Source: CAZMPJ01 sp964568455 (GTDB lineage: Bacteria > Margulisbacteria > WOR-1 > O2-12-FULL-45-9). Taken from it: a stretch of DNA of 64,000 nt. The stretch lies in the NCBI GenBank assembly GCA_964568455.1, contig CAZMPJ010000005.1, positions 35,756 through 99,755 on the forward strand, given 5' to 3'. Under the pieces are notes generated by a model, which saw nothing but the letters and a program-made list of their open reading frames with translations, did no database searches and had not been told where the DNA came from. Of this stretch, positions 48,862 to 58,424 are shown in pieces (the first letter of the stretch is position 1; each line of letters begins with the position of its first letter). Both the position numbers and the translations under genes were made by a program.

Positions 48862-51309
48862 ATGCCCGATCCAAACAAAAAATCTGCGAAGTCCGGCAAA
48901 GCCGGGAAGCAAGACCTTCCTTTAATCCCTTTACGCAACATTGTTGTTTTTCCTCAGATGATTGTGCCGCTTTTTATTGGTCGCACACCTTCACTAAAAG
49001 CCTTAGAAGAAACCATGGAAAAAGAAAAAAAGATTGTTTTTGCTGTGCAGCATAGCGAAGATATTGAAGATCCTTCTATAAAAGATATTTCAAAAATCGG
49101 AACCTTAGCAGAAGTAGTCCAAGTGTTAGCTCTTCCAGATGGCACTACCAAAATTTTAGTAGAAGGAGTTTGCCGGGTTAAAATTGAATCCTTTACCAAA
49201 GAAAAACCTTATTTTAGAGCCAAGGTTTCAAAAATTGAAGAATCAGATGATATTTCTATTGAAGCCGAAGCCTTGGTCCGAACCATTATTCACCAGTTTG
49301 AAGAATATGTAAAACTTAACCGCCGCATCCCGGCAGAAACTTTGATGTCAATTGTTAACGTGGATAATCCAGGCCGCTTAGCTGACCTAATCTCTTCTTA
49401 TCTTTCTTTAAAAGTAGACGAAAAACAAGCTATTTTAGAAGCAGTTGAAATTGAAAAAAGACTTAAAAAATTAAGTCAAATAATGGACAAAGAGCTTGAA
49501 GTGTTGCAGGTTGAGAAAAAATTGCAGGGAAAAGTTAGAAAACAGATTGAAAAAGTGCAAAAAGAATATTATTTAAAAGAAAAACTAAAAGCAATTAAAG
49601 AAGAGCTGGGTCAAGAAGAAGAATATGATGAACCAGAATTAATTGAGTACAAGAAAAAAGTGGATAAAGCTAAAATGCCAAAAGATGTTCATCAAAAAGC
49701 GCTTAAAGAGCTGGATCGGCTGGCGAACATGTCTCCTATGTCAGCTGAAGCCGGCGTAATCCGCACTTATCTTGACTGGTTGATTGAATTGCCCTGGAAA
49801 AAGAAAAGCAAGGGCAAACTGGATATCCTGGCAGTAGAAAAGATACTAGATAAAGATCATTATGGCCTGGAAAAAGTGAAAGAGCGCATTGTTGAATATT
49901 TTGCTGTGATGCAGCTGACCAAAAAAATGGGAGCAACTATTCTTTGTTTAGTTGGACCGCCCGGAGTAGGAAAAACTTCGGTTGCCCGCTCGATTGCTAG
50001 TGCCATGGGTAGAAAATTTACTCGCATGGCCTTGGGTGGAGTAAGGGATGAAGCAGAAATTAGAGGCCACCGGCGAACTTATGTTGGTTCTTTGCCTGGT
50101 CGTATTATTCAATCTATCCATAAGGCAGGAGTTAGTAATCCGGTCTTTTTACTGGATGAAATTGATAAGCTGGGCCAAGATTTTAGAGGAGACCCAGCCG
50201 CAGCACTACTAGAAGTGCTTGATCCGGAGATGAATAAAGAATTTGCTGACCATTATTTGGAGGTTGATTTTGATCTTTCAGATGTTTTCTTTATTACCAC
50301 TGCCAATACGCGCGATTCTATTCCCAGACCCTTGCTTGACCGTATGGAAGTAATTGAGATGTCTGGCTACACTGAAGAAGAAAAAATGGGTATTGCCCGG
50401 GGCTATTTGATTCCCAGAGAGCTTGAACGCCATGGCCTTAAAAAATCCCAAGTTGAATTTGAAGATAGTGCTCTATTTTCTATTATTAGGGAGTATAGCC
50501 GAGAAGCTGGGGTTAGGAATCTGGAGCGGCAAATTGCAAAAGTACTTAGGAAAATTACCACTAAAATAGTAAGAGCCCAGCAAGAGGGAAAGCAAAAATA
50601 TATTGTCCAAAAAAGCGAGCTGGCAGAATACTTGGGTGCGCCTAAATACCGCTTTGGTTTAAAAGAAGAAAAAAATCAAATTGGCTATGTTACCGGACTT
50701 GCTTGGACACAAGTTGGCGGTGACACTATTCCCATTGAAGTAACGGTTATGCCGGGTAAAGGTAATTTAACTTTAACTGGGCAGCTGGGCGATGTAATGC
50801 AGGAGTCTGGTAAAGCGGCCATGAGTTATGTTCGCTCTCGGGCTAAGCAATTTGGTTTAGAAGACAATTTCTTCAGAAAAATAGATGTGCATATCCATGT
50901 GCCAGAAGGAGCAGTGCCCAAAGATGGCCCATCAGCCGGGATTACTATTGCTACAGCTTTAACCTCTGCTTTAACTAAAATTCCAGTTAAGCGTGATGTG
51001 GCTATGACTGGGGAAATTACTTTGCGTGGCAAAGTTTTGCCAATTGGCGGCTTAAAAGAAAAGTTGTTAGCGGCCAGACGTGCCGGGATTATGAGAGTTA
51101 TTCTACCCAAAGAAAACAAGAAAGATTTTGAAGAAATTAAAAAAGAAATCCCCACTGATATGGAAATTCATTTTATCAAAGAAGCAGATGAGGCTTTGAA
51201 GTTGGCTTTGGCTGGAGAAATAAAACCTAGAATTGATGAAGATGATGCTAATTTTAAGATTAGACCCAAATTTTATCCGGGAGATGAGCCCCCACAACTA
51301 TATGCATAA
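48862..51309 (+). CDS. lon: ATP-dependent protease Lon
   Basis: The 815-residue protein has the N-terminal substrate domain (LPLIPLRNIVVFPQMIVPLF), a AAA+ module with Walker A GPPGVGKTS and Walker B VFLLDEIDK, and the protease domain with catalytic Ser in KDGPSAGITIATA and Lys further on. It degrades damaged and regulatory proteins in the cytoplasm. It starts 3 bases after clpP. Confidence 0.97.
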   Translation: MPDPNKKSAKSGKAGKQDLPLIPLRNIVVFPQMIVPLFIGRTPSLKALEETMEKEKKIVFAVQHSEDIEDPSIKDISKIGTLAEVVQVLALPDGTTKILVEGVCRVKIESFTKEKPYFRAKVSKIEESDDISIEAEALVRTIIHQFEEYVKLNRRIPAETLMSIVNVDNPGRLADLISSYLSLKVDEKQAILEAVEIEKRLKKLSQIMDKELEVLQVEKKLQGKVRKQIEKVQKEYYLKEKLKAIKEELGQEEEYDEPELIEYKKKVDKAKMPKDVHQKALKELDRLANMSPMSAEAGVIRTYLDWLIELPWKKKSKGKLDILAVEKILDKDHYGLEKVKERIVEYFAVMQLTKKMGATILCLVGPPGVGKTSVARSIASAMGRKFTRMALGGVRDEAEIRGHRRTYVGSLPGRIIQSIHKAGVSNPVFLLDEIDKLGQDFRGDPAAALLEVLDPEMNKEFADHYLEVDFDLSDVFFITTANTRDSIPRPLLDRMEVIEMSGYTEEEKMGIARGYLIPRELERHGLKKSQVEFEDSALFSIIREYSREAGVRNLERQIAKVLRKITTKIVRAQQEGKQKYIVQKSELAEYLGAPKYRFGLKEEKNQIGYVTGLAWTQVGGDTIPIEVTVMPGKGNLTLTGQLGDVMQESGKAAMSYVRSRAKQFGLEDNFFRKIDVHIHVPEGAVPKDGPSAGITIATALTSALTKIPVKRDVAMTGEITLRGKVLPIGGLKEKLLAARRAGIMRVILPKENKKDFEEIKKEIPTDMEIHFIKEADEALKLALAGEIKPRIDEDDANFKIRPKFYPGDEPPQLYA

Positions 51310-52243
51310 CTTCAAACCTCAAATATCAAACTTCAAAATAAATAAGAAAAATAAACTTCTAACTTCTAAGTTGGGATTTGGGATTTATTTTGAGGTTTTA
51401 GGTTTGATGTTGGTAGTTCTGTTTTTAGCAGTGGGTTGTTCTTCTCAGTCAACAACTACTTATTACAACTATTCTCCTTCCTGGACCAGGGATGCTAAAG
51501 TTGTTTTTATTGCTGGGGCGCAGACTACAGGACAGACTTATACTGAAAACATTAAAACTATTTATTCAACCGGGACAGGGGAAAGTTCCTCTTTTAAAGA
51601 TGTATCTGATGAACCAGCTTATCAAATGAGCTGCTCGCCCACCAGAAATTATGTAGCTTATCTGACGGATTTAAGTAGTTCTGCTTATCGCAAGATCATT
51701 ATCCATAATATTTCTGCTGAATCCCATACTGGCGCAGAGGACGTTGAAATTATTTTTTCTCCCAGGATTAAATCTTTTGACTGGTCAGCTAATGGCAATC
51801 AATTAGTCTACTGTACTACCGATGAAGTTAGGGTAAGGGATTGGAATGATTATACTGGTTCAACTGATACGCTGGTAACGTCTGAAGCCAGTCTTTCTTT
51901 TGTTTCGTGGCAGTATGGTGGTCGAATTGCTTTTGTGCACAATTCGCTTTTAAGTTTAATCTATGCTGACGGCAGTGGCCGCCTTGATTTGGCGAGTGCT
52001 TTATCAGTTGATAAGCCGCAAATCTCTTCTGCGAACACTTTAGAAGTTTACGGTGTTGTTGGCAGTACTTATGTTAAAGTTGATACTAGTGCTTTGACCA
52101 GTACAGAAGTTAAAAGTTCTTTTTCCGGCAATCTCCCACGTTTAAGCCCTGCGGGAGATCGAATTGTCTATAGTAAGACGGGGACTGATACTGGAGTCTA
52201 TATTTTATATGTTGCTACTGGGACGGAAGAGAGTTTTTTGTAG
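51302..52243 (+). CDS. Lipoprotein with TolB-like beta-propeller
   Basis: The likely start is the ATG at 51302, which overlaps the lon stop. A Lys-rich stretch precedes the membrane-type segment MLVVLFLAVGC, whose Cys would be lipidated; an ATG at 51407 would give only the hydrophobic part. The rest has repeated propeller-like blades (SWTRDAKVVFIAG, FDWSANGNQLVYCT, PRLSPAGDRIVYS), typical of WD40-like/TolB proteins. The first ~35 codons lie within a word-repeat inverted repeat. Function is unknown. Confidence 0.75.
   Translation: MHNFKPQISNFKINKKNKLLTSKLGFGIYFEVLGLMLVVLFLAVGCSSQSTTTYYNYSPSWTRDAKVVFIAGAQTTGQTYTENIKTIYSTGTGESSSFKDVSDEPAYQMSCSPTRNYVAYLTDLSSSAYRKIIIHNISAESHTGAEDVEIIFSPRIKSFDWSANGNQLVYCTTDEVRVRDWNDYTGSTDTLVTSEASLSFVSWQYGGRIAFVHNSLLSLIYADGSGRLDLASALSVDKPQISSANTLEVYGVVGSTYVKVDTSALTSTEVKSSFSGNLPRLSPAGDRIVYSKTGTDTGVYILYVATGTEESFL
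51309..51411. repeat. Word-repeat inverted repeat (CTTCAAA family)
   Basis: CTTCAAACCTCAAATATC on the left (51309-51344) is approximately complementary to ATTTTGAGGTTTTAGGTTTG on the right (51381-51411). The right arm ends at the ATG of the lipoprotein signal peptide. Confidence 0.7.
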
Positions 52244-52280
52244 GTTGCCAGTGTCTCTAACTTTAGGAGGATAGACTAAT

Positions 52281-54119
52281 ATGAAAAATAAAATTGCTTT
52301 TCTGTTTCTGGTTATTGTTTCTTTGGTGATGGTTGTTTTTATGCTTTATGGTTGCGGGTCAAGCGGCGGAACTCCAACTCCGGTTTCTCAATGGACAATT
52401 CTTAATGCCATAACACGCGGTAAAGTAATTGATGATGTATACGGAACTTCGGCTAACAATATTTTTGCGGTTGGTGATGGCGGCACTATTTTAAAATATG
52501 ACGGCTCTGACTGGTCGTTAATTGAAACAGCTACTACTGAACATTTTTTCAAGGTTTGGTCTCCGGCTGAAGATGTTGCTTATGTGGTAGCTTCTAACCA
52601 ATATATTAGAAAATATGATAATGGCAATTTAAGTATTGTATATACAGATCCTAATTCAACCCAGCATTTATGCAGTATTTTTGGTCTTGCGGCTGACGAC
52701 ATTTATGTTGGAGCAATTGGTTTGGTTTACCATTACGATGGCACCAGTTGGTCTAGCATGGAAATTGATACTGAAGGTTATGTTTTTGGTCTGTGGGCCG
52801 CAGACAGCAGCCATGTGTACGCGGCTGATATAGACGGACAAATCCACTTTTACAATGGTTCAACTTGGGTTAAACAAGCAGATTTTGATGATGCTCGTTT
52901 TGCTGCTGTTTCTGGCACAGCTACCAATGATGTTTATGCTGTTTCTGTGCAAGGCGAGCACAGGCTTTATCATTACGATGGCGCTACCTGGGAAGGGGTT
53001 GATGACAGTGAGGTGCCGGGCACAGTTGAATTGTATGATCTTTGGGGCAGTGCCAGCAATGATATTTATGCTGTTGGAAGGGCCGGCTTGATTGTTCATT
53101 ATGACGGGACTGATTGGGAGCAAATATATGACATTCCTGCTGTTGATTATCAAGTGGTTTGGGGAACAAGCTCAAGCAATGTGATGATTGCCGGGGACTA
53201 TGGGGTTCTACTTCGAAAAAACGGTTCCAGCTGGACTGAAGAGCTTGGTAGATACCGTGGTGCTTTCTATGGAATTTATGGCCTTGCCGCGGACAATGTT
53301 TATTTTGGCGGCCGAATAATTAGAAACGGGACAACCGCTAATATCATGCATTATGACGGCACAAGTTTAACTTCCATTGAAACTAATAGTAATTACACTA
53401 TCTACGGCTTATGGGGAACTGGCGGCAGCAGTTTTTTTGCGGTAGCAGAAAGTAGTTGGAGCGGCCAGATAATAAAATATGACGGTTCCAGCTGGTCAAC
53501 AAGTTGTGAGATTGGTCTATATTTACCTGCCATTTGGGGCAGTTCCGCTTCAGATATTTTTGCTGTGGGCTATAATTCAAATGGCGATTCCCAGATCTTA
53601 CATTATAATGGCACAAATTGGTCAACGCTGGAAGTTTTTCCTGATGAAATTTTGCGTAGCATTGCGGGAGTATCTTCAAATGAAGTTTACTTTGGTGGTT
53701 ATTCTAATGCTGGTGATAGTCAAACACCTATTTTGTACTGTTACAACGGCAGCACTGTTGAAGCACTTAGTGTGCCTGGCACAGCTAATGTAGAGAGTCT
53801 TTTTTATCTGGCTGGCACAGGTTTATATGTTGGTAGGACAACAGGAACTGGTGGTTCTGGCGGGACTTTTTATCTTTATGATGGAAGTAGCTGGACCCAG
53901 CTTGGACAAATTGGCAATTATGATATCAATGCTATTTGGGCTTCGGCCAGTAACAATGTTTATTTAGGCACATCAGGAGGAGTTTATCGCTACAACGGTT
54001 CTACAATCGTAGGTCCTATGTATCCTTATTGCGACAATTGTAATCGTATTTGGGGGACTGACGCGAATAACATTTATTTGGTGGGGGATTATGGGGTAAT
54101 TATGCGGTATGGACCGTAG
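52281..54119 (+). CDS. Lipoprotein with about ten beta-propeller repeats
   Basis: The 612-residue protein has a lipoprotein signal (MKNKIAFLFLVIVSLVMVVF, then MLYGCGSSG with the lipidated Cys). About ten to twelve repeats follow with the pattern IWG-S-S-NDIYAVG-GG-I-HYDGTSWS, spaced 45-50 residues, which should form propeller blades. Such proteins are common in surface-associated lipoproteins of environmental bacteria and have no defined role. A TTTAGGAGGATA site lies before the ATG. It follows the other propeller lipoprotein in the same direction. Confidence 0.85.
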   Translation: MKNKIAFLFLVIVSLVMVVFMLYGCGSSGGTPTPVSQWTILNAITRGKVIDDVYGTSANNIFAVGDGGTILKYDGSDWSLIETATTEHFFKVWSPAEDVAYVVASNQYIRKYDNGNLSIVYTDPNSTQHLCSIFGLAADDIYVGAIGLVYHYDGTSWSSMEIDTEGYVFGLWAADSSHVYAADIDGQIHFYNGSTWVKQADFDDARFAAVSGTATNDVYAVSVQGEHRLYHYDGATWEGVDDSEVPGTVELYDLWGSASNDIYAVGRAGLIVHYDGTDWEQIYDIPAVDYQVVWGTSSSNVMIAGDYGVLLRKNGSSWTEELGRYRGAFYGIYGLAADNVYFGGRIIRNGTTANIMHYDGTSLTSIETNSNYTIYGLWGTGGSSFFAVAESSWSGQIIKYDGSSWSTSCEIGLYLPAIWGSSASDIFAVGYNSNGDSQILHYNGTNWSTLEVFPDEILRSIAGVSSNEVYFGGYSNAGDSQTPILYCYNGSTVEALSVPGTANVESLFYLAGTGLYVGRTTGTGGSGGTFYLYDGSSWTQLGQIGNYDINAIWASASNNVYLGTSGGVYRYNGSTIVGPMYPYCDNCNRIWGTDANNIYLVGDYGVIMRYGP

Positions 54120-54155
54120 GTTTTAGCTTGGGCGTGACTGGAACAGAAGAAACGC

Positions 54156-55235
54156 TTAAGCAATAGCCTCGAGCATAGCCTGAGCTTTGTGTAAAGTTTC
54201 ATAATATTCTTTTTCTGGATCAGAGTCAGCCACAATACCTGCGCCAACCTGGATATAAGCAGTGTCGCCTTTAATTAAAATAGTGCGGATGGCAATGTTT
54301 AAATCCATTTTATCATTAGCAATATAGCCGATTGACCCAGTGTAAATTCCGCGTTTAACTGGTTCCAGTTCTTCAATAATTTCCATTGATCTAATTTTAG
54401 GACAACCAGTAATGGTTCCGCCGGGGAACATGGCTTTGATCAAGTCGAACTTGGTTTTATCCTTCCGAAGTTTTCCCACCACATTTGAAACAATATGGAT
54501 TACGTGTGAATATTTTTCAATTACCATGTTTTCATCCACATGAACTGAACCATATTCACAAGCTCGGCCTAAATCATTTCTTTCCAGATCAACTAACATA
54601 ATATGTTCCGCGCGTTCTTTGGGGTCAAGCAAAAGTTCTTCTTCTTTAGCAGTGATTGGTCTGGTTCCAGCAATGGGGCGGGTTTTAGCCACGCCATTTT
54701 CTAATTTGATTAACCTTTCCGGTGAACAACTAACTATTTGAAAATCGCCAAAATCAAAGTAGGAGGCAAAAGGGGAGGGGTTTATTTGGCAAAGTCTGTT
54801 GTAAATTTTCAAGGGACTATCTTTTATCTTAACTTCTAGTCTTTGAGATAGGTTTACTTGATAAATATCACCGGCTGTGATGTATTCTTTTGCTTTAAGA
54901 ACAGTTCTCTCAAAAGCAGATTTGCTAAAGTTAGAGACTCGGTTGCGGTTGCGCGGCTCGAAACGGTCACCGTTTACCGCTTTACGATTCCAGTCGCGCA
55001 ACCGATCGACGTTGACTTTTCCGGGAACAACAAACAAAACCTTAGGCAATCCTAGATCATCCTTAGCAACATCAGGCAGATCCTCAATCTCCCAAGCAAA
55101 GTCATAGGATAGAAAGCCATAAGCGCCTTGGGTTAAGTCAGTTTCCCGTAGTTCTTTAAACGAAGTAATAACCTTAGCAGGCTGGCTGCCAGTGATTCTT
55201 TGGTCTTTAAAATCTAAAATAAAATCCCCAAACAT
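54156..55235 (-). CDS. Chorismate-binding enzyme, PabB/TrpE family component I
   Basis: The 359-residue protein has the chorismate-binding domain: PIAGTRPIT, DLERNDLGRACEYGSV, HIVSNVVGKL, MFPGGTITGCPKIRSMEII and IQVGAGIVADSDPEKEYYET. The N-terminal part is short, more like PabB than TrpE. It would convert chorismate with ammonia to aminodeoxychorismate (folate route) or anthranilate (tryptophan route). No glutamine amidotransferase gene is adjacent. AATAAT lies 6 bases before the ATG. Confidence 0.88.
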   Translation of the reverse strand: MFGDFILDFKDQRITGSQPAKVITSFKELRETDLTQGAYGFLSYDFAWEIEDLPDVAKDDLGLPKVLFVVPGKVNVDRLRDWNRKAVNGDRFEPRNRNRVSNFSKSAFERTVLKAKEYITAGDIYQVNLSQRLEVKIKDSPLKIYNRLCQINPSPFASYFDFGDFQIVSCSPERLIKLENGVAKTRPIAGTRPITAKEEELLLDPKERAEHIMLVDLERNDLGRACEYGSVHVDENMVIEKYSHVIHIVSNVVGKLRKDKTKFDLIKAMFPGGTITGCPKIRSMEIIEELEPVKRGIYTGSIGYIANDKMDLNIAIRTILIKGDTAYIQVGAGIVADSDPEKEYYETLHKAQAMLEAIA

Positions 55236-55344
55236 AATAATATTATTAAGTCTGGGTGTCCGCTGTGGTCGGACTAGGGCATGACTTGAAATATTATTAT
55301 AACATGAAAGTAGTGATATAATTAGCCACAGGAGGAAAATAAGT

Positions 55345-56688
55345 ATGAGAGTTAAATTTGTTCTTCTGCTGTTTCTGGTTTTGATTGCATATTTTCAGCC
55401 ACTGGCAGCTGATACCTTAGAACAGCAACTGTCTGTTGGGCAAGAATGTTTCTTAATTATGGCTGGCAAGAATTACACTAGCGATAACTCAATTTTAATC
55501 TGTCACTATGAAGATTGGGATTGGGACTCTGTCTGCATAAAATATGTTCCTCGACAAACCCACACAGAAACAGAAGTAGATGTTAACTATGTCACAGTTT
55601 CCCAGGTTCCGGAGACGTCGGGCTACTGGGCACAAGGTTTTTCGTCAAAAGTATCAGAGGAAAAAAAGGATGGTGATTGGGTTTTAAACGGGATGAATGA
55701 GCACGGGGTTGTAGTCACTTGCAATATGGCAAATAGCAAGGTAAAACAGCTTCCCAAAGGAAAAGGGATAACACGTCTTGCCATTCGAAAGCTGGTTTTG
55801 GAACGAGCCATCACTGCGCGGGAAGGCATGGAACTGATTGGTCAACTGGTTGAAACCTTTGGACTAAATGAGCGGTCTTTGGTTTTTTGTATTGCAGATG
55901 CAAATGAGATCTGGTACATGGAGGTCATTACATGGCATTGGGTGGCGAAAAAAGTTCCCGACGATGGTTACCTAGCAGTCAGTAACTGTTTTATTATTGA
56001 CAATGACTGGGATTTGGCCAGTAATGGAGTAATTGAATATGCGCAAGAGCAAGGTTGGTATGATCCTGCGGAAGGAAATTTTAGTTTTCGCAATGCTTAT
56101 GCTGAAACCGAGCAGCTGAAAAGCGAATTCAATATTTCCCGGGTTTATCAAGCGGAAAAAGTTTTACCAAGTAAAAAAGGCAACCTCGATGTTTGGGATT
56201 TATGGAAAACAGCGAATCTTGCCCCCTTAATGAACGAGGGCAACCAGGCAACCTTTATATGGCGTTTACGCAGCGATGTGCCAGTTGGCTTAGGTTGCAT
56301 GATGTGGTTTGGCTACTGTGGAGCAGGCATTAACGCGATGGCTCCCATCTATATGGCGAGCCGTGATATTCCCAATTCTTATGTTGATTCTAATATAGAG
56401 TATGATGAAAAGGATGCATGGTGGCAGTTCAAATTGCTAAAACAACGCTTTTACCCCAGAACTTGGGATTTCTCCGATGAATACCTAAGCTACAATGTGA
56501 GGTTGCGACAATTTCAAGAACAAATGTTTATGAGAACAGAAAAAATCGAAAGAAAAGCAAAGGATCTGTATGAAAAGGGTGATGATGAGAAAGCCTCACT
56601 GCTTTTAAATAATTATTCTAACGAAGAACTGTCGAGAATTCTTGATTTCACCAATCAAGTTATCAAGGAAAACAATTTTGTTTTTTAA
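55345..56688 (+). CDS. Secreted C69-type peptidase / NTN hydrolase-like protein
   Basis: The 447-residue protein has a signal peptide (MRVKFVLLLFLVLIAYFQPL, cleaved near AAD). The segment QECFLIMAGKNYTSDNSILI aligns with the CTTILVGK-T-DGS start of family C69 dipeptidases, where Cys is the N-terminal nucleophile, and HYEDWDWD takes the place of RNEDW. NGMNEHGVVVTCNMA matches the VG-NE-GVA motif. A CAGGAGGAAAATAAGT site precedes the ATG. It probably cleaves small amide bonds outside the cytoplasm; the exact substrate is unknown. Confidence 0.75.
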   Translation: MRVKFVLLLFLVLIAYFQPLAADTLEQQLSVGQECFLIMAGKNYTSDNSILICHYEDWDWDSVCIKYVPRQTHTETEVDVNYVTVSQVPETSGYWAQGFSSKVSEEKKDGDWVLNGMNEHGVVVTCNMANSKVKQLPKGKGITRLAIRKLVLERAITAREGMELIGQLVETFGLNERSLVFCIADANEIWYMEVITWHWVAKKVPDDGYLAVSNCFIIDNDWDLASNGVIEYAQEQGWYDPAEGNFSFRNAYAETEQLKSEFNISRVYQAEKVLPSKKGNLDVWDLWKTANLAPLMNEGNQATFIWRLRSDVPVGLGCMMWFGYCGAGINAMAPIYMASRDIPNSYVDSNIEYDEKDAWWQFKLLKQRFYPRTWDFSDEYLSYNVRLRQFQEQMFMRTEKIERKAKDLYEKGDDEKASLLLNNYSNEELSRILDFTNQVIKENNFVF

Positions 56689-56690
56689 TT

Positions 56691-56763
56691 TGGGCGAGAT
56701 AGGATTCGAACCTATGACCTCCTCGGTGTAAGCGAGGCCTTCTAGCCGCTGAAATACTCGCCC
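56691..56763 (-). tRNA. tRNA-Val (UAC)
   Basis: Acceptor GGGCGAG/CTCGCCC with A73; anticodon loop CTTACAC in CCTCG/CGAGG, T-loop TTCGAAT. CCA is not encoded. Confidence 0.93.
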
Positions 56764-56773
56764 GCAAACCACT

Positions 56774-56802
56774 ATCTTACCATGCCTTGACTATGACGAC
56801 AA
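56774..56802 (-). promoter_or_regulatory. Promoter of tRNA-Val (UAC)
   Basis: On the minus strand TTGTCG, 17 bases and TAAGAT, about 10 bases before the tRNA. It overlaps the promoter of the opposite tRNA pair. Confidence 0.5.
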
Positions 56803-56815
56803 GTTGGGATAAACT
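56787..56815 (+). promoter_or_regulatory. Promoter of the tRNA-CAU/tRNA-Val pair
   Basis: TTGACT, 17 bases and TAAACT, 12 bases before the first tRNA. Confidence 0.6.
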
Positions 56816-56827
56816 CATTTTATTGAC

Positions 56828-56902
56828 GGGCCCATAGCTCAATGGCAGAGCAGTCGGCTCATAACCGATTGGTTGTTGGTTCGAATCCATCTGGGCCCAC
56901 CA
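56828..56902 (+). tRNA. tRNA with CAU anticodon (elongator Met or Ile2)
   Basis: Acceptor GGGCCCA/TGGGCCC, anticodon loop CTCATAA in GTCGG/CCGAT, T-loop TTCGAAT. The first pair is G-C, so it is not the initiator. The 3' CCA is encoded, unlike the other tRNAs here. I cannot separate Met from lysidine-modified Ile. Confidence 0.9.
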
Positions 56903-56916
56903 TATACAGCGCTCAA

Positions 56917-56988
56917 GGGCGCGTAGGTCAGTGGTAGACCGCTTCCTTCACACGGAAGAAGTCACTGGTTCGAGCCCAGTCGCGCCCA
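56917..56988 (+). tRNA. tRNA-Val (CAC)
   Basis: Acceptor GGGCGCG/CGCGCCC with A73; anticodon loop TTCACAC in CTTCC/GGAAG, T-loop TTCGAGC. CCA is not encoded. It follows the CAU tRNA by 14 bases. Confidence 0.92.
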
Positions 56989-57012
56989 GGTTTAAAAAAG
57001 GAGAAAAACAAA

Positions 57013-57174
57013 ATGAGTGAAGACAAAAATGCGGAAAACTTGATTAAACAGATTGAAGAGTTTGAAAAGACCATTAAAAGTTTGCAAGATAATGTGGATG
57101 TTTTAAAGAAGAAGCTGGAAGAAAAAAAGCAAAAATACGGGAACGACCTTAACAATTGGCCTAAGGAACAGTAA
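57013..57174 (+). CDS. 53-residue coiled-coil protein
   Basis: A frame with AAAGGAGAAAAAC before its ATG encodes MSEDKNAENLIKQIEEFEKT and then a continuous heptad-like helix (LQDNVDVLKKKLEEKKQ) ending NWPKEQ. It is acidic and basic in blocks, with no membrane segment. The stop is 2 bases before the antiporter start, so it is likely co-translated. No family is recognised. Confidence 0.7.
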   Translation: MSEDKNAENLIKQIEEFEKTIKSLQDNVDVLKKKLEEKKQKYGNDLNNWPKEQ

Positions 57175-57176
57175 AT

Positions 57177-58370
57177 ATGGACGCCTTATTTAATATTGGT
57201 ATCATTCTGCTATTTGGTTATCTAGGTGGATTTTTAGCAGAAAAAGTTAAACTGCCGAAGATTGTTGGTTATATCATTATTGGAATTCTTTTGGAGCCCC
57301 AAATTTTTGGAATTTTACCAGCCAATTTTATTGATAACGCTATTCTAGCTAATGATTTTGCCTTAGCCTTAATCACTTTTTCCATTGGTGGATCGCTTTT
57401 TTGGCCTAAAATCAAACAATTGGGGAAAAGCATTGTCTGGATCACAATTCTTGAAGCAGAATTTGCTTTTATCATGGTTGCAATTGGTATGGCTTGGTTT
57501 ATCCCGGGAGTAAATTTCTTACATGCGCTACCTTTAGCTCTGCTGCTTGCCGCGCTTGCTTCGCCAACCGATCCAACCGCTACGCTAGCCGTGTCTCACG
57601 AATATAAAGCTGATGGGCCAGTTACCAGGACACTAATGGGAGTAGCGGCTTCAGATGATGCGCTAGGAATAATTAACTTTAGTATTGCCACTGCTTTTGC
57701 TTCAGCCCTGCTTTTAGGCACTCAATATTTAAATGTCAACAACTTAGTCATTAGCCCTTTGGGCACAATTTTTGGCTCAATCTTAGCCGGTATAATTTTT
57801 GGCCTGCTTTTGTCTTTGATTGAGAAAAAAGTAGAAGAAGACGGGGCTTTGATTGCCCTGGTTATGGGTATGCTATTTGTAGGTTATGGTTTTTCCAGTT
57901 ATTTTAAACTGGACGAACTACTTACTACTATGACCATTGGTATTATTTTTGTTAATTTTTCCCAAAAAAGTTCTCGAGTTTTCTCTTTACTTTCTAATTA
58001 TTTTGAAGAGATAATTTTTATTATTTTCTTTGTCTTGGCCGGCGCGCATTTGCAGTTTGATACCATTATCAGTCATTGGACAGTAATTTTGCTTTTTGTG
58101 TTGCTGCGCTTAGTTGGCAAAACTGTTGGGACTATAACCGGAGCTCGTATTTCTCATGCTAATGAAAATGTCAGGAAATATTTAGCCTATGGCTTGGTAC
58201 CGCAAGGTGGGATTGTAATTGGACTGGCTCTTTTAATTAAACAAATGCCTCAATTTGCTGCGTTTGGCAGTCTTTTAATCAACTTAATTTTAGGGACAGT
58301 TGTTGTCCTCGAATTCATCGGACCTATTTTTACCAAATATGCCTTTAAAAAAGCCGGCGAGATAAACTGA
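57177..58370 (+). CDS. CPA2-type cation/proton antiporter (KefB-like)
   Basis: The 397-residue protein has about twelve membrane helices and the CPA signature regions: PKIVGYIIIGILLEP in the second helix, ALASPTDPTATLAVS with the ion-binding Asp (TDP), and AASDDALGIINFS with the paired DD. It exchanges Na+ or K+ for protons at the inner membrane. No TrkA-N regulatory domain is attached. The small coiled-coil gene lies directly upstream. Confidence 0.92.
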   Translation: MDALFNIGIILLFGYLGGFLAEKVKLPKIVGYIIIGILLEPQIFGILPANFIDNAILANDFALALITFSIGGSLFWPKIKQLGKSIVWITILEAEFAFIMVAIGMAWFIPGVNFLHALPLALLLAALASPTDPTATLAVSHEYKADGPVTRTLMGVAASDDALGIINFSIATAFASALLLGTQYLNVNNLVISPLGTIFGSILAGIIFGLLLSLIEKKVEEDGALIALVMGMLFVGYGFSSYFKLDELLTTMTIGIIFVNFSQKSSRVFSLLSNYFEEIIFIIFFVLAGAHLQFDTIISHWTVILLFVLLRLVGKTVGTITGARISHANENVRKYLAYGLVPQGGIVIGLALLIKQMPQFAAFGSLLINLILGTVVVLEFIGPIFTKYAFKKAGEIN

Positions 58371-58375
58371 TAAAC

Positions 58376-58403
58376 TGAAATTTTCTCCATAACTACCCGA
58401 TAA
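58376..58403 (+). promoter_or_regulatory. Sigma-28-like promoter, PLD/RecJ fusion gene
   Basis: TGAAATTT (58376-58383), 12 bases and CCCGATAA (58396-58403). GGAAGGGG before the ATG at 58425 is the ribosome site. Confidence 0.7.
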
Positions 58404-58424
58404 ATACCTAGGAAGGGGTAGGCT

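Noticed and set aside
51233..51301. Upstream extension of the propeller lipoprotein into lon.
   Set aside because: It would overlap lon by 77 bases and put 23 charged residues before the signal; the ATG at 51302 is more likely.
52860..53679. Several alternative frames within the propeller lipoprotein gene.
   Set aside because: They arise because the repeated GGC/GAT-rich units leave other frames open; no signal, motif or ribosome site.
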